Assembly (NCBI GenBank): GCA_025351425.1
Contig: JANXVY010000026.1
Span: 1 to 64,000, forward strand
Length of the DNA: 64,000 bases
Reading direction: 5' to 3'
From: Hyphomicrobium sp.
Lineage (GTDB): Bacteria; Pseudomonadota; Alphaproteobacteria; Rhizobiales; Hyphomicrobiaceae
This document shows positions 8,246-19,855 of this stretch, piece after piece. The notes beneath the pieces were generated by a model, which saw only the letters and a list, made by a program, of their open reading frames with translations, had not been told where the DNA came from and did no database searches. The position numbers and the translations under genes were made by a program. Positions within the stretch are counted from its first letter, which is position 1. Every line of letters starts with the position of its first letter.

Positions 8246-9670
8246 ATGTCCGACGACGCCGCGCACGCCGATGTTCGGGCTCGAAACGCCTCCCCTTTGG
8301 TCGCCGCCCCTTCTGTCGCCGCCCCGCTCAGCGCGCGGCTGTCCTGGGCGCTGTTCGACTGGTCGGCGCAGCCGTTCTACACGCTCATCAACACGTTCCT
8401 GTTTGCGCCCTACTTCGCCAACGCCGTCATCGGCGACCCTGCCGAGGGGCAGAAGCTATGGGGCTATGCGGCGGCGACTGCCGGCGTTTTCATCGCGTTC
8501 GGGTCGCCGTTCCTGGGCGCGCTCGCCGATGGGCGGGGCCGCCGCAAGCCATGGATCGCGCTGTTCGCGGTCATCTTCGCCGCCGCGATGAGCTGCCTGT
8601 GGTTTGCCGTGCCCGGTGCCTCCTCCGGCACCGTCGCGCTCGTGCTGGTCGCGTTCGTCGTCGCGGCGGTCGCTGCCGAATATTCCCAGGTGTTCACCAA
8701 CTCGTTCCTGCCGGCGCTCGTGCCGCCCGATCAGCTCGGCCGCCTCTCGGGCGCGGGCTGGGCTGCCGGCTATTTCGGCGGCCTCGTCAGCCTCATCCTC
8801 ATGGTCGGGCTAATCGTCGCCGTACCCGAAACCGGCAAGACCTTGCTCGGCTTCGAGCCCCTCCTAAAACTGGACGCTGGAAACCGCCAGTACGACCGCC
8901 TCGTGGGGCCGTTCGCGGCGCTGTGGTTCCTCGTGTTCGTGGTGCCCTTCTTCCTGTTCGTGCCCGACCGCCCGCGCGGCGTTCAGCTGGGACATGAAAA
9001 TACCACTGCGCTTTCCGAACTCGGCGATACGCTTCGGTCGCTGCCCTCGCAGCCCAGCATCCTGCTGTTTCTCGTCGCCCGCATGCTCTATTCCGACGGG
9101 CTCTCCGCCATCTTCACGTTCGGCGGCATCTACGGGGCGTACGTGTTCGGCTGGGGGCCGTTAGAGCTCGGCATCTTTGGCATCATCTTGACGCTCACCG
9201 GTGCGCTCGGCGCGCTGGCCGGCGGGTTTCTCGACGACGCGCTCGGCTCCAAGACCGTGATCATAGGGGCGCTGCTGCTGCTGATGGTGGGCGCGATCGG
9301 TATCCTGTCCGTCGATCAGACGCACATTTTCTACACCCAAGTCACGCCTGAAAAGATCGCCGGGTCTAGGCCGTTCTCGTCGACCGGAGAGCAGGTGTTC
9401 CTCGCCTTCGCAATCCTCGTCGGGTCGGTCTCCGCGCCCGTGCAGGCCGCCAGCCGGTCGCTCCTCGCGCGGCTGGCTCCGCCCGATAAGATCACGCAAT
9501 ACTTCGGGCTCTTCGCATTCTCGGGCAAGGCGACCGCGTTCCTCGCACCGTTCGTCGTCGCGGCGCTGACGGCCTATTCGGGCAGCCAGCGCATTGGCAT
9601 GGCCGCCATCCTTGCTTTCCTCATCACAGGCGTACTGCTCATGTTGCCGGTCAAGACGACGGGAGAGTGA
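8246..9670 (+). CDS. MFS transporter, UMF1 (Atg22-like) family
   Basis: The 474-residue protein has about 12 membrane helices. The opening LSWALFDWSAQPFYTLINTF..PYFANAV is typical of the UMF1/Atg22-like branch of the major facilitator superfamily, and DGRGRRKPW supplies the loop 2-3 signature. Yeast Atg22 exports amino acids from the vacuole; bacterial substrates are unknown. It starts 13 bases after the second TPM gene with a GAGGAGA ribosome binding site, so it belongs to the LemA-TPM operon. Confidence 0.9.
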   Translation: MSDDAAHADVRARNASPLVAAPSVAAPLSARLSWALFDWSAQPFYTLINTFLFAPYFANAVIGDPAEGQKLWGYAAATAGVFIAFGSPFLGALADGRGRRKPWIALFAVIFAAAMSCLWFAVPGASSGTVALVLVAFVVAAVAAEYSQVFTNSFLPALVPPDQLGRLSGAGWAAGYFGGLVSLILMVGLIVAVPETGKTLLGFEPLLKLDAGNRQYDRLVGPFAALWFLVFVVPFFLFVPDRPRGVQLGHENTTALSELGDTLRSLPSQPSILLFLVARMLYSDGLSAIFTFGGIYGAYVFGWGPLELGIFGIILTLTGALGALAGGFLDDALGSKTVIIGALLLLMVGAIGILSVDQTHIFYTQVTPEKIAGSRPFSSTGEQVFLAFAILVGSVSAPVQAASRSLLARLAPPDKITQYFGLFAFSGKATAFLAPFVVAALTAYSGSQRIGMAAILAFLITGVLLMLPVKTTGE

Positions 9671-9705
9671 AGTGAAGGCCAAGGATCACAACCCCTGGAC
9701 CCCGC
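9671..9705 (+). repeat. Short repeat 2, copy 1
   Basis: The blocks AGTGAAGGCCA and CCCTGGACCC are separated by a short variable spacer and follow the MFS stop codon directly. The same two blocks recur at 17180-17212, where the spacer makes a perfect palindrome. Both copies lie at gene ends. Confidence 0.5.
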
Positions 9706-9709
9706 GACC

Positions 9710-10201
9710 TCAAGGGCGCTCCAACCGCATCAGCCAGCTTGGACCCAGCAGGGGGTCGTCGATGACGCGGACCCAGCGGAAGCCCGATTTCTCATAGGCG
9801 CGCACTGCCGCTTCGTATTTGATCGGAACCACAACGATCGCCGCCACTGCCAGCGAAGTCGTGAAAATTTCCGCAGCCACCAGCTTGATCGCCGCCTGGC
9901 CGATACCCTTCGTGCGGGCGCTCTGATCGCCGATGAAAGCATCGACCCGGAACGTGCCCGCTATGTCGCCGGCGGGGAGCGGCACGCCCAGCGGCTGCGC
10001 CTCCTGCGCTTGCGCGTAGCCGACCGGACAGCCGTCCAACTCGATGATCGAGCACAGTCCCATGTCGGACGACAGCGCGGCCAGCACTTCAGCCTGCGCC
10101 GCGCTCAACGCGCCCCACCAGCGCTGAACCTCGGGCTGGCGCAACCAGCGCTCGATCAACGGCCAATCGCCGTCGGTCGCGGGTCGCAGCGCGACGGCCA
10201 T
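9710..10201 (-). CDS. GNAT acetyltransferase, AAC(6')-like
   Basis: This 163-residue GNAT N-acetyltransferase begins [26 protein letters not shown], as do AAC(6') and RimJ-like enzymes. It ends with an [17 protein letters not shown] segment, the usual acetyl-CoA-fold motif B region. [17 protein letters not shown] matches motif A. The substrate cannot be told; chromosomal members are not necessarily resistance enzymes. It starts 11 bases after the purH stop and is probably cotranscribed with it. Confidence 0.85.
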   Translation of the reverse strand: MAVALRPATDGDWPLIERWLRQPEVQRWWGALSAAQAEVLAALSSDMGLCSIIELDGCPVGYAQAQEAQPLGVPLPAGDIAGTFRVDAFIGDQSARTKGIGQAAIKLVAAEIFTTSLAVAAIVVVPIKYEAAVRAYEKSGFRWVRVIDDPLLGPSWLMRLERP

Positions 10202-10212
10202 CGCGTCCTCCG

Positions 10213-11805
10213 TCAGTGCCGGAAGTGGCGCACGCCGGTGAAAATCATCGCGAGGCCGCGCGCGTTGGCGGCGGCGATGACCTCGTCGTCCTTGACCGAC
10301 CCGCCCGGCTGGATCACCGCCGTCGCGCCCGCATCCGCCGCCGCAATCAGGCCATCGGCGAAGGGAAAGAATGCGTCGGACGCGACGACCGCGCCTTGGG
10401 TGAGCGCCAGCGTCTGGCCGGCGGCCTTGCCGGCTTCTTCGGCTTTCCAGGCCGCGATCCGCACGCTGTCGACGCGGCTCATCTGGCCGGCGCCGATGCC
10501 GACCGTCGCGCCGTTTTTGGCGTAGACGATGGCGTTCGACTTGACGTGCTTGGCGACCGTGAAGGCAAACTTGAGGTCCGCCAGTTCGGCCGCCGTCGGC
10601 GCGCGCTCGCTCACCACCTTCAGCTCCAGGTCACCGACCAACGAATTGTCGCGCGACTGGACCAGCAGGCCGCCCGCGATCGAGCGCACCAATACGCCGG
10701 CCGCGCGCGGGTCCGGCAGCGTGCCCGTCGTCAGCAGGCGCAGGTTCTTCTTGCGGGCGAAGATCGCGCGGGCTTCCGGCGACGCGGACGGCGCGATCAC
10801 CACTTCGGTGAAGATCTTGGTCATCTCTTCGGCCGCTTCCGCATCGATGGCGCGGTTGACCGCGATGATGCCGCCGAACGCGCTCTGGGGATCGCAGGCC
10901 AACGCCCGCAGATAGGCGTCCTTCAAGGATTTTCCGGTAGCGACGCCGCAGGGGTTGGCGTGCTTGATGATGGCGACTGCAGGCTCGGCTCCATCGCCGA
11001 ACTCGGCGACCAGCTCGAAGGCCGCGTCGGTGTCGTTCAGGTTGTTGTACGACAGTTCCTTGCCCTGATGCTGCTCGGCGGTGGCGATGCCGGGGCGGCG
11101 CTCGGGCGTCAAATACACCGCCGCCGTCTGGTGCGGGTTTTCGCCGTAGCGCAGCCGCGCGCCCAGCCGGCCGCCGAACGCGCGCCAGTCGGGGGCCGCG
11201 TCCTGCAGCTTCGCCGCAAAGTAGTTGCTTATGCCGGAATCGTAGGCGGCCGTGCGGGCGAATGCCTTGGCCGCCAGATGGGTGCGAAACGGCAGCGACG
11301 TCGAACCATGACACGCGCTCATCTCGTCCAGCACGCGCGCGTAGTCGTCGGGGTCCACCACGACCGTCACGCTGGCATGGTTCTTGGCCGCCGCGCGGAT
11401 CATGGCCGGGCCGCCGATATCTATATTCTCGATGCACTCGTCGTAACCTGCGCCCGACGCCATCGTTTCCTCGAAGGGATACAGATTGACGACCAGCAGG
11501 TCGATCGCCTCGATGCCGTGGGCCTGCGCCTGATGTTCGTGCTCGCCGTTGCCGCGGATATAGAGCAGCGCGCCGTGAACCTTGGGGTGCAGCGTCTTGA
11601 CACGGCCGTCCATCATCTCCGGCAAGCCCGTCACCTCGGCAACGTCCGTCACTATCAGGCCGGCTTCCGTGAGGGCTGCCGCGGTGCCGCCCGTCGACAG
11701 CAGGACAACGCCCGCCTTCGCGAGGCGGCTGGCGAACTCGACAAGCCCGGACTTGTTGGAGACCGAGATCAGCGCGCGCCGGATCTTGGGCTGAGCTGGC
11801 GTCAT
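10213..11805 (-). CDS. purH: Bifunctional AICAR transformylase / IMP cyclohydrolase
   Basis: PurH catalyses the last two steps of IMP synthesis. The 530-residue length is normal. The N-terminal MGS-like cyclohydrolase domain ([19 protein letters not shown]) is followed by the AICAR transformylase domain with the catalytic KHANPCGVA motif. The start ATG has AAGGA eight bases upstream. It is downstream of the heparinase-like gene and rsmB on the same strand, an order conserved in Hyphomicrobiales. Confidence 0.98.
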   Translation of the reverse strand: MTPAQPKIRRALISVSNKSGLVEFASRLAKAGVVLLSTGGTAAALTEAGLIVTDVAEVTGLPEMMDGRVKTLHPKVHGALLYIRGNGEHEHQAQAHGIEAIDLLVVNLYPFEETMASGAGYDECIENIDIGGPAMIRAAAKNHASVTVVVDPDDYARVLDEMSACHGSTSLPFRTHLAAKAFARTAAYDSGISNYFAAKLQDAAPDWRAFGGRLGARLRYGENPHQTAAVYLTPERRPGIATAEQHQGKELSYNNLNDTDAAFELVAEFGDGAEPAVAIIKHANPCGVATGKSLKDAYLRALACDPQSAFGGIIAVNRAIDAEAAEEMTKIFTEVVIAPSASPEARAIFARKKNLRLLTTGTLPDPRAAGVLVRSIAGGLLVQSRDNSLVGDLELKVVSERAPTAAELADLKFAFTVAKHVKSNAIVYAKNGATVGIGAGQMSRVDSVRIAAWKAEEAGKAAGQTLALTQGAVVASDAFFPFADGLIAAADAGATAVIQPGGSVKDDEVIAAANARGLAMIFTGVRHFRH

Positions 11806-11830
11806 GGGGAATTCCTTTTCACAAGTGACT

Positions 11831-13549
11831 TCAGAAGAGCCCGGTAGAATCGCGGGTCAACGAGACAAACCAGCGTATTTCCGTAATGCCCCCGCACGCA
11901 CCCCGCAATGCGACCTGTAGCGAAGGCCGCGGCCCAGCGTGGCCTGCAAACACCTGGCTTTCCTCCACGCTGATCGCCGCACCCGTGGCATGGAAGCGCC
12001 ACACCTGCCCGTCGCCCAGGGTGATCAACACCGCGTCGCCGCCGCCTTGGCGTTCGGCGCGTGACTGGGGATCAAGGTGGAAATGGACCGCGAAAGGACA
12101 ATCGCGTTTCAGCCGGTCCTGGCCGCCCTTCGTCTCAAGGCGGTCGATACCCTGCAGTGCCGTGCCGTCGGCGCTCAGCCTCAGTTCGCGGTAATGTATC
12201 AGACCCAGCCGCTGGAGATAGCCGTCGTGGGAACCGGAAAAGACTTGTTCTTCGCCGCCCGCGTCGAACGTTGCCGTCACCGCCGCCGGGTACTGCAGCG
12301 GCACCGCGGCCAGGATCGCTTCCAGGCCCGGATGCCGCGTCAAGCGCGAAGAGGACTGTTCGGCCAAACACACAGCCGTGTGGCTCGCAGTCGCGCGTGA
12401 AATGGGCCGCCAATCCTGGTTGGCGGCGACTGGCGCGCCGGTATTCATGAACAGCAATTTCTTGCGCGCACTCATTTCGAACGACAGGCAGCCGGCGTGC
12501 GCTTCGCCCGACATCATCAGCGGTGGCGGGCCGCCAGCATCGACCAGCACCACCGACGCGCCCCCCGTGAGCCGTGCGTACTTCGAGGCGGGCGCGATGC
12601 CCCATGCAGGCAGAGGGCGATCATCGTAAGCGGACAGCGTCGCCAGTTCGGCGGGATGGGCGACGCTCGCGCCATTGAAGCGGGCGAGCGTGCCGTCGCC
12701 AAGCTTCAGCCAGCGCAACATCGTGAGCATACGTGGAATGGCGACGAGCAAGGCTTCAGGCGGCGGCCGCTTCAGGGCGTCGAAGCACGAGCGCAGCGGC
12801 AGCCAGTCGAGCAGCAGCTCCATCACCGCAGAGGGGTTGCGGCTAACGTGGCCGCCGTCGCCCAGGAGCTGGCGGTCGATCTCAAAGACCCAGGCGCGCT
12901 GCGCACTCTCGAACGCGCGCTCGCGGCCCTCCAGCACGAGATTGGCCGCGACCAGCGCCGTCAACGCCAGAAGCCGCGCACGGGCTTCCTCGGCCCCGCG
13001 CCAAGTCCGCGTCAGGCTTGCGATTTCGCGCGACAATCCGCGGCCGACGGTTGCGAAATCCGCAGCCTCGCCGCCCTCAAGCAGGATCGGCGCATGGGCG
13101 AGGATCGAAAGAATGCGGCGGGCGCGTACCGCGGGTTCGGCGGGCAGGCCTTGGCGGAACGATCGATCGTTCATCCAGCGCACCAGTGCTTCGCCGCCGG
13201 CGCGGTGGGCGTCCAGGTCGTCGGCAGCCGCCAGATGCCGTAGCCAGGAGAAGCCGTGGAGTTCGCGCGCCCAGGCCTGATTCAGCGCCGGGATATCGAA
13301 GGGAGACCGTTTGTTGAGAACGGCAGCCTGACCCGCCAGCCCAAGGTGGCCCGCTGCCAGTTCGGTCCACACGCTCGGATCGCGGCTGCGCAAATCGGGC
13401 GGCACGATCAGCATATGGCGCAGCGCGTCCGTGCCCGCCCGCCAGTGCAACAGGCGCGAATTCAGCACGCGGGAGGCCGCCAGCCAGCGCAGACCGCGGG
13501 CGCGTACGGCCGCAACCCTCACCCGCTCACTCAGCCCGATTTTTGCCAT
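11831..13549 (-). CDS. Heparinase II/III family protein
   Basis: The 572-residue protein has the two-part architecture of the family: an alpha-helical toroid of about 300 residues, then the beta-sandwich Heparinase_II_III domain. Members next to rsmB and purH in alphaproteobacteria lack a signal peptide, as here ([23 protein letters not shown]), and their substrate is unknown. The eliminase activity is a family inference, since no polysaccharide-uptake genes are adjacent. Confidence 0.88.
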   Translation of the reverse strand: MAKIGLSERVRVAAVRARGLRWLAASRVLNSRLLHWRAGTDALRHMLIVPPDLRSRDPSVWTELAAGHLGLAGQAAVLNKRSPFDIPALNQAWARELHGFSWLRHLAAADDLDAHRAGGEALVRWMNDRSFRQGLPAEPAVRARRILSILAHAPILLEGGEAADFATVGRGLSREIASLTRTWRGAEEARARLLALTALVAANLVLEGRERAFESAQRAWVFEIDRQLLGDGGHVSRNPSAVMELLLDWLPLRSCFDALKRPPPEALLVAIPRMLTMLRWLKLGDGTLARFNGASVAHPAELATLSAYDDRPLPAWGIAPASKYARLTGGASVVLVDAGGPPPLMMSGEAHAGCLSFEMSARKKLLFMNTGAPVAANQDWRPISRATASHTAVCLAEQSSSRLTRHPGLEAILAAVPLQYPAAVTATFDAGGEEQVFSGSHDGYLQRLGLIHYRELRLSADGTALQGIDRLETKGGQDRLKRDCPFAVHFHLDPQSRAERQGGGDAVLITLGDGQVWRFHATGAAISVEESQVFAGHAGPRPSLQVALRGACGGITEIRWFVSLTRDSTGLF

Positions 13550-13668
13550 TGCCGCCGCGTCTCAGGGTTGACCGAATCGAGATTGGACATTCTCTCTAGC
13601 CTTAAGGCTATTCATGGCGGTCGCTTGTTCATGTTTGGGGTATCCCGCTGTTTGCGCGGCGCAAACGA

Positions 13669-15087
13669 TCATTCCATTCGCCGCAGACGGCAGGCGTAAA
13701 AACCGTCCAGGCCCGAGAGCGCAGGGTCTTCGAGCTGGAGATGGGTGGGCAGCGTGCGCAGGTCGCCGTCTGCCGTGATCGTCTCCGCCAGCCCGCCTAT
13801 TTCGGACGCTGAGACCGCCTCGCGGCGGAAATTCGGAGTTTGCGTGAGGAACCCGGCGATGCGATGGACGCCCTCCTCGGGTTCCAGCGAACAGGTGCAA
13901 TAGACCAGCAATCCGCCTGGCTTCACCAAGCTTGCCGCCGCCGTCAGCAGCTTTTCCTGTAGCGCGCTCAGCTGGGCGATGTCCGTTTCCTGCTTCAGGC
14001 GCAGGATATCGGGGTGGCGGCGTATTGTGCCGGACGCCGTGCACGGCGCATCCAGCAGCACAGCGTCGAACAGTCGGCCAGGCTGCCATTTGGTCACGTC
14101 GGCTGCGACGCATTCTGCCTGCAATTGAAGGCGCGCGAGATTGGTGGTCAGCCGTGTCAATCGGGCTGGTGATGCGTCGACTGCGGTCACCGTCGCGCCG
14201 GCACTCACAAGTTCCGCTGTCTTGCCGCCGGGGGCTGCGCACAAATCGGCAATCTCAAGCCCCGCGAGCGGGCCGAGCAAGCGCCCCGGAAAGCTTGCCG
14301 CCGCATCCTGCACCCACCACGCGCCCTCGTCATATCCTGGCATTTCCTCGATGCGGCCATGCGACTTCAATCGCACCGTTCCCGTCGGCAGCACGATGCC
14401 GCCCAGCCGTTCGGCCCAGCCGGCAGCATCGGACTTGACCGACACATCAAGCGCCGCTTCGGTCAGGTTCGCGCTCGCAATGGCGCGCGCCGTTTCCTCG
14501 CCATAGGTTGCAACCCAGCGTGTCCACATCCAGTGCGGCGTGTTCAGACGCGGCGCATCGAGCTGTGCCAGCCGTGCGGGGCCATCGACGGAGACGCGGC
14601 GGAGAACGGCGTTCGCGAGCCGATCGAAGCGGCGGGCGCCGCTGTCGGCACGGGTCTGGTCGACCGCCAGAGAGATCGCGGCGTGGGGCGGCGTTTCCAA
14701 AGCCACGAGTTGAGCTGCGGCCGACAGTAAAATCGGCCACAGCAGCCCGGTATTGCCCGGCAGCGGTTTGCCGATGAACGATTTGACCAGGGCATCCAAT
14801 TCGCCATGGCGGCGCAGCACCGTGACCACGATCAGCCGCGCAAACGCGCGGTCGCGCGGTTCCAGGCCGATGCAGGCGGGCGAGGCAAACACCCGCTCCA
14901 TCGCATCATCAAGCGCGCGGCGTTCCGTCAGCACGAGGTGGATGATCCGGGCGGCGGCGGCGCGCGGCACGTACCCCGGCGGCCGGCGCACAGCCTGTGC
15001 GTTCGCGCGGCTGGGTTGTACGGCCTGCTTGCGGGGGCCGGTGCGATTGGCGTTGCCCGGCGCGCCGCCGGTCTTGCCGTCAGTCAT
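13669..15087 (-). CDS. rsmB: 16S rRNA (cytosine-C5) methyltransferase RsmB
   Basis: The 472-residue enzyme has an N-terminal NusB-like domain (about residues 45-165) and a SAM methyltransferase domain. Visible motifs are DLCAAPGGKT (residues 281-290, SAM), DAPCTASG with C349 (motif IV) and TCSLEPEE with C399 (motif VI catalytic Cys). The frame is open upstream to 15237, but the ATG at 15087 has AGGAGA at ideal spacing and leaves a normal divergent promoter with the SDHAF4 gene. Confidence 0.93.
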   Translation of the reverse strand: MTDGKTGGAPGNANRTGPRKQAVQPSRANAQAVRRPPGYVPRAAAARIIHLVLTERRALDDAMERVFASPACIGLEPRDRAFARLIVVTVLRRHGELDALVKSFIGKPLPGNTGLLWPILLSAAAQLVALETPPHAAISLAVDQTRADSGARRFDRLANAVLRRVSVDGPARLAQLDAPRLNTPHWMWTRWVATYGEETARAIASANLTEAALDVSVKSDAAGWAERLGGIVLPTGTVRLKSHGRIEEMPGYDEGAWWVQDAAASFPGRLLGPLAGLEIADLCAAPGGKTAELVSAGATVTAVDASPARLTRLTTNLARLQLQAECVAADVTKWQPGRLFDAVLLDAPCTASGTIRRHPDILRLKQETDIAQLSALQEKLLTAAASLVKPGGLLVYCTCSLEPEEGVHRIAGFLTQTPNFRREAVSASEIGGLAETITADGDLRTLPTHLQLEDPALSGLDGFYACRLRRME

Positions 15088-15186
15088 CTCGCGTGGTCTC
15101 CTGGTGTGGATCGTGGACCGGTCGTGCATCCGATGCGTATAGATGACCGTAGCCCTCAAGCGCAAAACATCAAAATGGAACACACG

Positions 15187-15408
15187 ATGGCAGACCCGAT
15201 ACCCGGCGCAGAGGTCCCCGCCGCCCAGGACACCCAACGCCCAGCCTTGACGCCCGAGGCGCAGCGCGCGTTGGCAGAGGCGGATGTGCGCCGGGAGCTG
15301 CGCGACGCAGCCGCCTTTGTCCCGCCGGCCGAGGTCGGCGGACGCTCAGGGCCCGATCCGGCGCGCTACGGCGACTGGGAACAGGGAGGAATAGCGTCGG
15401 ACTTCTAG
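15187..15408 (+). CDS. DUF1674 / SDHAF4-type succinate dehydrogenase assembly factor
   Basis: The 73-residue product (77 from the in-frame ATG at 15175) ends in RYGDWEQGGIASDF, the hallmark of DUF1674, the family of mitochondrial SDHAF4. That protein binds free flavinylated SdhA and protects it before complex II assembly. The upstream half is an Ala/Pro/Glu-rich disordered stretch. It diverges from rsmB. The stop codon lies inside the left arm of a strong hairpin belonging to repeat copy B. Confidence 0.88.
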   Translation: MADPIPGAEVPAAQDTQRPALTPEAQRALAEADVRRELRDAAAFVPPAEVGGRSGPDPARYGDWEQGGIASDF

Positions 15409-15510
15409 AGTCATTCCGACTTAAGCAGAATAACGGAAGGACTCTAGGTCTTCGTTTTTTCGTGCTTCTTTCGGGAAAACCGCGCCACACTTTTCCCGGA
15501 AGCACTCTAA
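15405..15510. repeat. Intergenic two-hairpin repeat, copy B
   Basis: The first hairpin pairs 15405-15418 (CTAGAGTCATTCCG) with 15434-15447 with one mismatch. The second hairpin follows, TGCTTC..CGGGAAAA pairing with TTTTCCCGG..AGCA (15461-15505). The whole unit matches copy C at 17034-17142, and its second half matches copy A at 2094-2140. It probably terminates the SDHAF4 transcript. Confidence 0.75.
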
Positions 15511-15640
15511 CCGGCTGATGCGGGCGCGTTAAGACTTCGTTCACGCTGTCGCCAACTCGTTTTTGCTCCCGTACATCCCAGGCATCGGCCTTGCAGCGCT
15601 CCCGCCAACCCAGACGTTGGTTGTTTCAGGGAGAGACACT

Positions 15641-16891
15641 ATGGCCGCAGCCTCCAAGACGCTCAAGAATTTTCAAGACGACGAGGGCGGCGCGGTTGCC
15701 ATCATGTTTGGCCTCATGATCATCGTCTGTGCGACGATGGCGGGCCTTGCGATCGACTATTCGCGTATTCTGATGGCGCGCAAAACACTGATGGAAGCCA
15801 CCGACTCCGCGGCGCTCGCCACGGGGCGCGCGCTGATCGATGGCAACTTGACCGTCGCGCAAGCCGAAGCCATGGGCCAGGCCTACTTCACCGCCAACGC
15901 CAAAGACCTGTCGAAGGCCAACACCGCGGTTCCCACCGCGACGATCACTGCAGATCCCGATGCCAAGCTCGTCTCCGTCTCCGCGCAAATCACTGTGCCG
16001 ATGACGCTGATGGCCATCACGGGCTTCAAGACCTCCAAAATTGACGCCGCTTCCAAGGTCAGCTTCGACGCCAAGGATCTCGAAGTCGGCATGGCGCTCG
16101 ACATCACCGGCTCCATGGCCGACTCGCCCCCCGGCGGTGGCGGCCCCAAGATCGACGCGCTCAAGTTCGCCTTCGAACGCTTCGCTACGACCCTGATCCC
16201 GTCCTCGCAGCAAATCGGCCGCAAGGTCCGCATCGGCGTCGCGCCCTACGACATGTCGGTCGACCTCACGAAGTACGCGGCCGCCGCGACCAATAGCGCG
16301 GGCGGCTCGTGCGTCGTCGAGCGCATCAACAATACCTTCACCGATCTCACGCCTTCGGGCGGCGGCTACTTCTACCCCTCGCCGGCCGGCTGCCCCAACG
16401 GCACCATGATGCCGTTGACCGACGACAAGGCTGGCCTCATCAGCCACGTCAAAACCTTCTTCCCGGGCCGCAGCACGGCCGGTCATATCGGCCTCCAATG
16501 GGGCTGGAACATGATTGCGGAAGACTATGCGAGCTTCTGGGGCGGTGCGGCTGCGCCCGACGCCTACAGCAAAACGCAAGGGTCGAAGCCTACGCTCGTC
16601 AAGGCCGTGATCTGGATGACGGATGGCCAGAACAACACGCAATGGCATGGCGCCGGCTCCGACACCCAGGCCAAGAAGCTGTGCGACGCGATGAAGGCCA
16701 AGGGGGTGCTCGTCTTCACCATCGGCTTTGGCCTTGGCAATTCCGGCCTCGAACTTACGGCCAAGAACCTCCTGAAATCTTGCGCGACGCCGGGCGCGCA
16801 ATACTTCGCCGACGTCCAGAGCAGCTCGGATCTCGACGTGGCGCTTCAGAGCTTCGCGTCGACGCTGGGCAAGCTGCGCGTTTCCCAGTAA
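15641..16891 (+). CDS. TadG-like pilus protein with von Willebrand A domain
   Basis: This 416-residue protein starts at the ATG with GGGAGA upstream; the frame is open 78 bases further. It begins with a short cytoplasmic part and one membrane helix in a TadE/G-like context (DDEGGAVAIMFGLMIIVCATMAGLAIDYSR). After about 120 residues comes a vWA domain whose metal site starts MALDITGSM (D-x-T-x-S type MIDAS). Such proteins accompany Tad/Flp pilus loci and are likely exposed outside the inner membrane. No other tad genes are in the window. Confidence 0.85.
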   Translation: MAAASKTLKNFQDDEGGAVAIMFGLMIIVCATMAGLAIDYSRILMARKTLMEATDSAALATGRALIDGNLTVAQAEAMGQAYFTANAKDLSKANTAVPTATITADPDAKLVSVSAQITVPMTLMAITGFKTSKIDAASKVSFDAKDLEVGMALDITGSMADSPPGGGGPKIDALKFAFERFATTLIPSSQQIGRKVRIGVAPYDMSVDLTKYAAAATNSAGGSCVVERINNTFTDLTPSGGGYFYPSPAGCPNGTMMPLTDDKAGLISHVKTFFPGRSTAGHIGLQWGWNMIAEDYASFWGGAAAPDAYSKTQGSKPTLVKAVIWMTDGQNNTQWHGAGSDTQAKKLCDAMKAKGVLVFTIGFGLGNSGLELTAKNLLKSCATPGAQYFADVQSSSDLDVALQSFASTLGKLRVSQ

Positions 16892-17033
16892 GGCCTCACC
16901 CGCCGGCATTATCCTCTCCCTCCCCAAGCACGGCTGCCGCGTGGCTGCCGTGCTTTTTCGTGCAGGTTCGCCAGGATCGGGGAAATTGTTGTTCCAAATA
17001 ACTTATAGTTAATTTTGCGCATCTATAACGACG

Positions 17034-17142
17034 GGGTCGTTTTCGTTCCGGCTTCAATTGAATGATGGAACGACCCTAGTTCCTTGTTTTGTCGAGCTTC
17101 TTTTAAAGAAAACCGCTACGCACTTTTCCCGGATGCACTCTA
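17034..17142. repeat. Intergenic two-hairpin repeat, copy C
   Basis: The arms GGGTCGTT..TTCC and GGAACGACCC (17067-17076) form hairpin one. The blocks GAGCTTC..GAAAACCGCTACGCACTTTTCCCGG..GCACTCTA form hairpin two, in the same order and spacing as copy B. The 374-base gap 16892-17265 between the TadG-like gene and acsA holds this repeat and short repeat 2. I see no gene in it. Confidence 0.72.
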
Positions 17143-17179
17143 GGCAGCCTGCGGCTTTCGGGGTAGTGCCCCAAGCCCA

Positions 17180-17212
17180 AGTGAAGGCCAGGGCACGCGT
17201 GCCCTGGACCCG
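17180..17212. repeat. Short repeat 2, copy 2, with perfect 20-bp palindrome
   Basis: AGTGAAGGCCA is followed by a spacer and CCCTGGACCC, as at 9671-9705. Here 17188-17207 reads CCAGGGCACGCGTGCCCTGG, a perfect 20-base palindrome. It lies about 55 bases downstream of the end of leftward acsA, so it may act as its terminator. Confidence 0.5.
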
Positions 17213-17265
17213 CTCCTTTCGTGACGGGCACGAGCGTGCCCCTCATGCCATAAGTCCTGCGGCCG

Positions 17266-19209
<1,944 letters not shown>

Positions 19210-19371
19210 GGTCGTTTCCTCAAGAGGCGGGGGATACGTTTCTTATTTTCGGCCAATATGACGCGCGTTCACTGCTTGCGCAAATGCCTGTGTGGCGGCT
19301 TGCGACTATTTGTTGAGATCAGGGCTGGTTAATGCGCCGCCAACTGAAGAATTAGGGCGCGCCGCCGGTTC

Positions 19372-19785
19372 CTAAAGGCCCAGCGCGCCGAGCACAGCGC
19401 CCTGGATCAGCATCACGCCCAGCCAATGGCCGCCGTCGATCAGCGTCAGGTTGCGGCTCGCCTTCTGGAACCCGTGGTTGGTCGCCAGCGTCGTGATCAC
19501 GAAGCCCAGCCAGCAGTACGCCGCCGAGATCAGCCCAGCGCGCAGCCCGCCGCCGCCCAAATGCCCTATCAATCCGGCCAGTACCCACGCCATTAGCAGC
19601 TGCGACACGAATGCGATCACGAACAGAACCGGGCTGCCGCCTTGTTCGGCCTTGTGTTCGCTTTCGGACTTGCCCAGCGCCGCAAGCCACGGCTTGGCAA
19701 GCGACATGTACCAAACGGCGCCGAATACGTAGCTCGCGACGGCGGCGAGCACGACCGCCAGATAGTTGATGCCTGCAAAGGTCAC
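19372..19785 (-). CDS. DUF1761 membrane protein
   Basis: This 137-residue protein has four predicted membrane helices. The opening INYLAVVLAAVASYVFGAVWYMSLAKPWL is the DUF1761 signature. The GTG start has GGAGAG about eight bases upstream. The function of the family is unknown. It starts 70 bases downstream of the pckA stop and may be read through from it. Confidence 0.85.
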   Translation of the reverse strand: MTFAGINYLAVVLAAVASYVFGAVWYMSLAKPWLAALGKSESEHKAEQGGSPVLFVIAFVSQLLMAWVLAGLIGHLGGGGLRAGLISAAYCWLGFVITTLATNHGFQKASRNLTLIDGGHWLGVMLIQGAVLGALGL

Positions 19786-19855
19786 AAAAAATCTCTCCGT
19801 TCAGATGCGAACGGGGAGATTATCAGGATCGAGACGAGTTGTCCGCCGGGGCGGC

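Noticed and set aside
9710-10201. Aminoglycoside resistance gene
   Set aside because: The AAC(6')-like GNAT fold is common in chromosomal housekeeping acetyltransferases. Its place behind purH gives no sign of acquired resistance.
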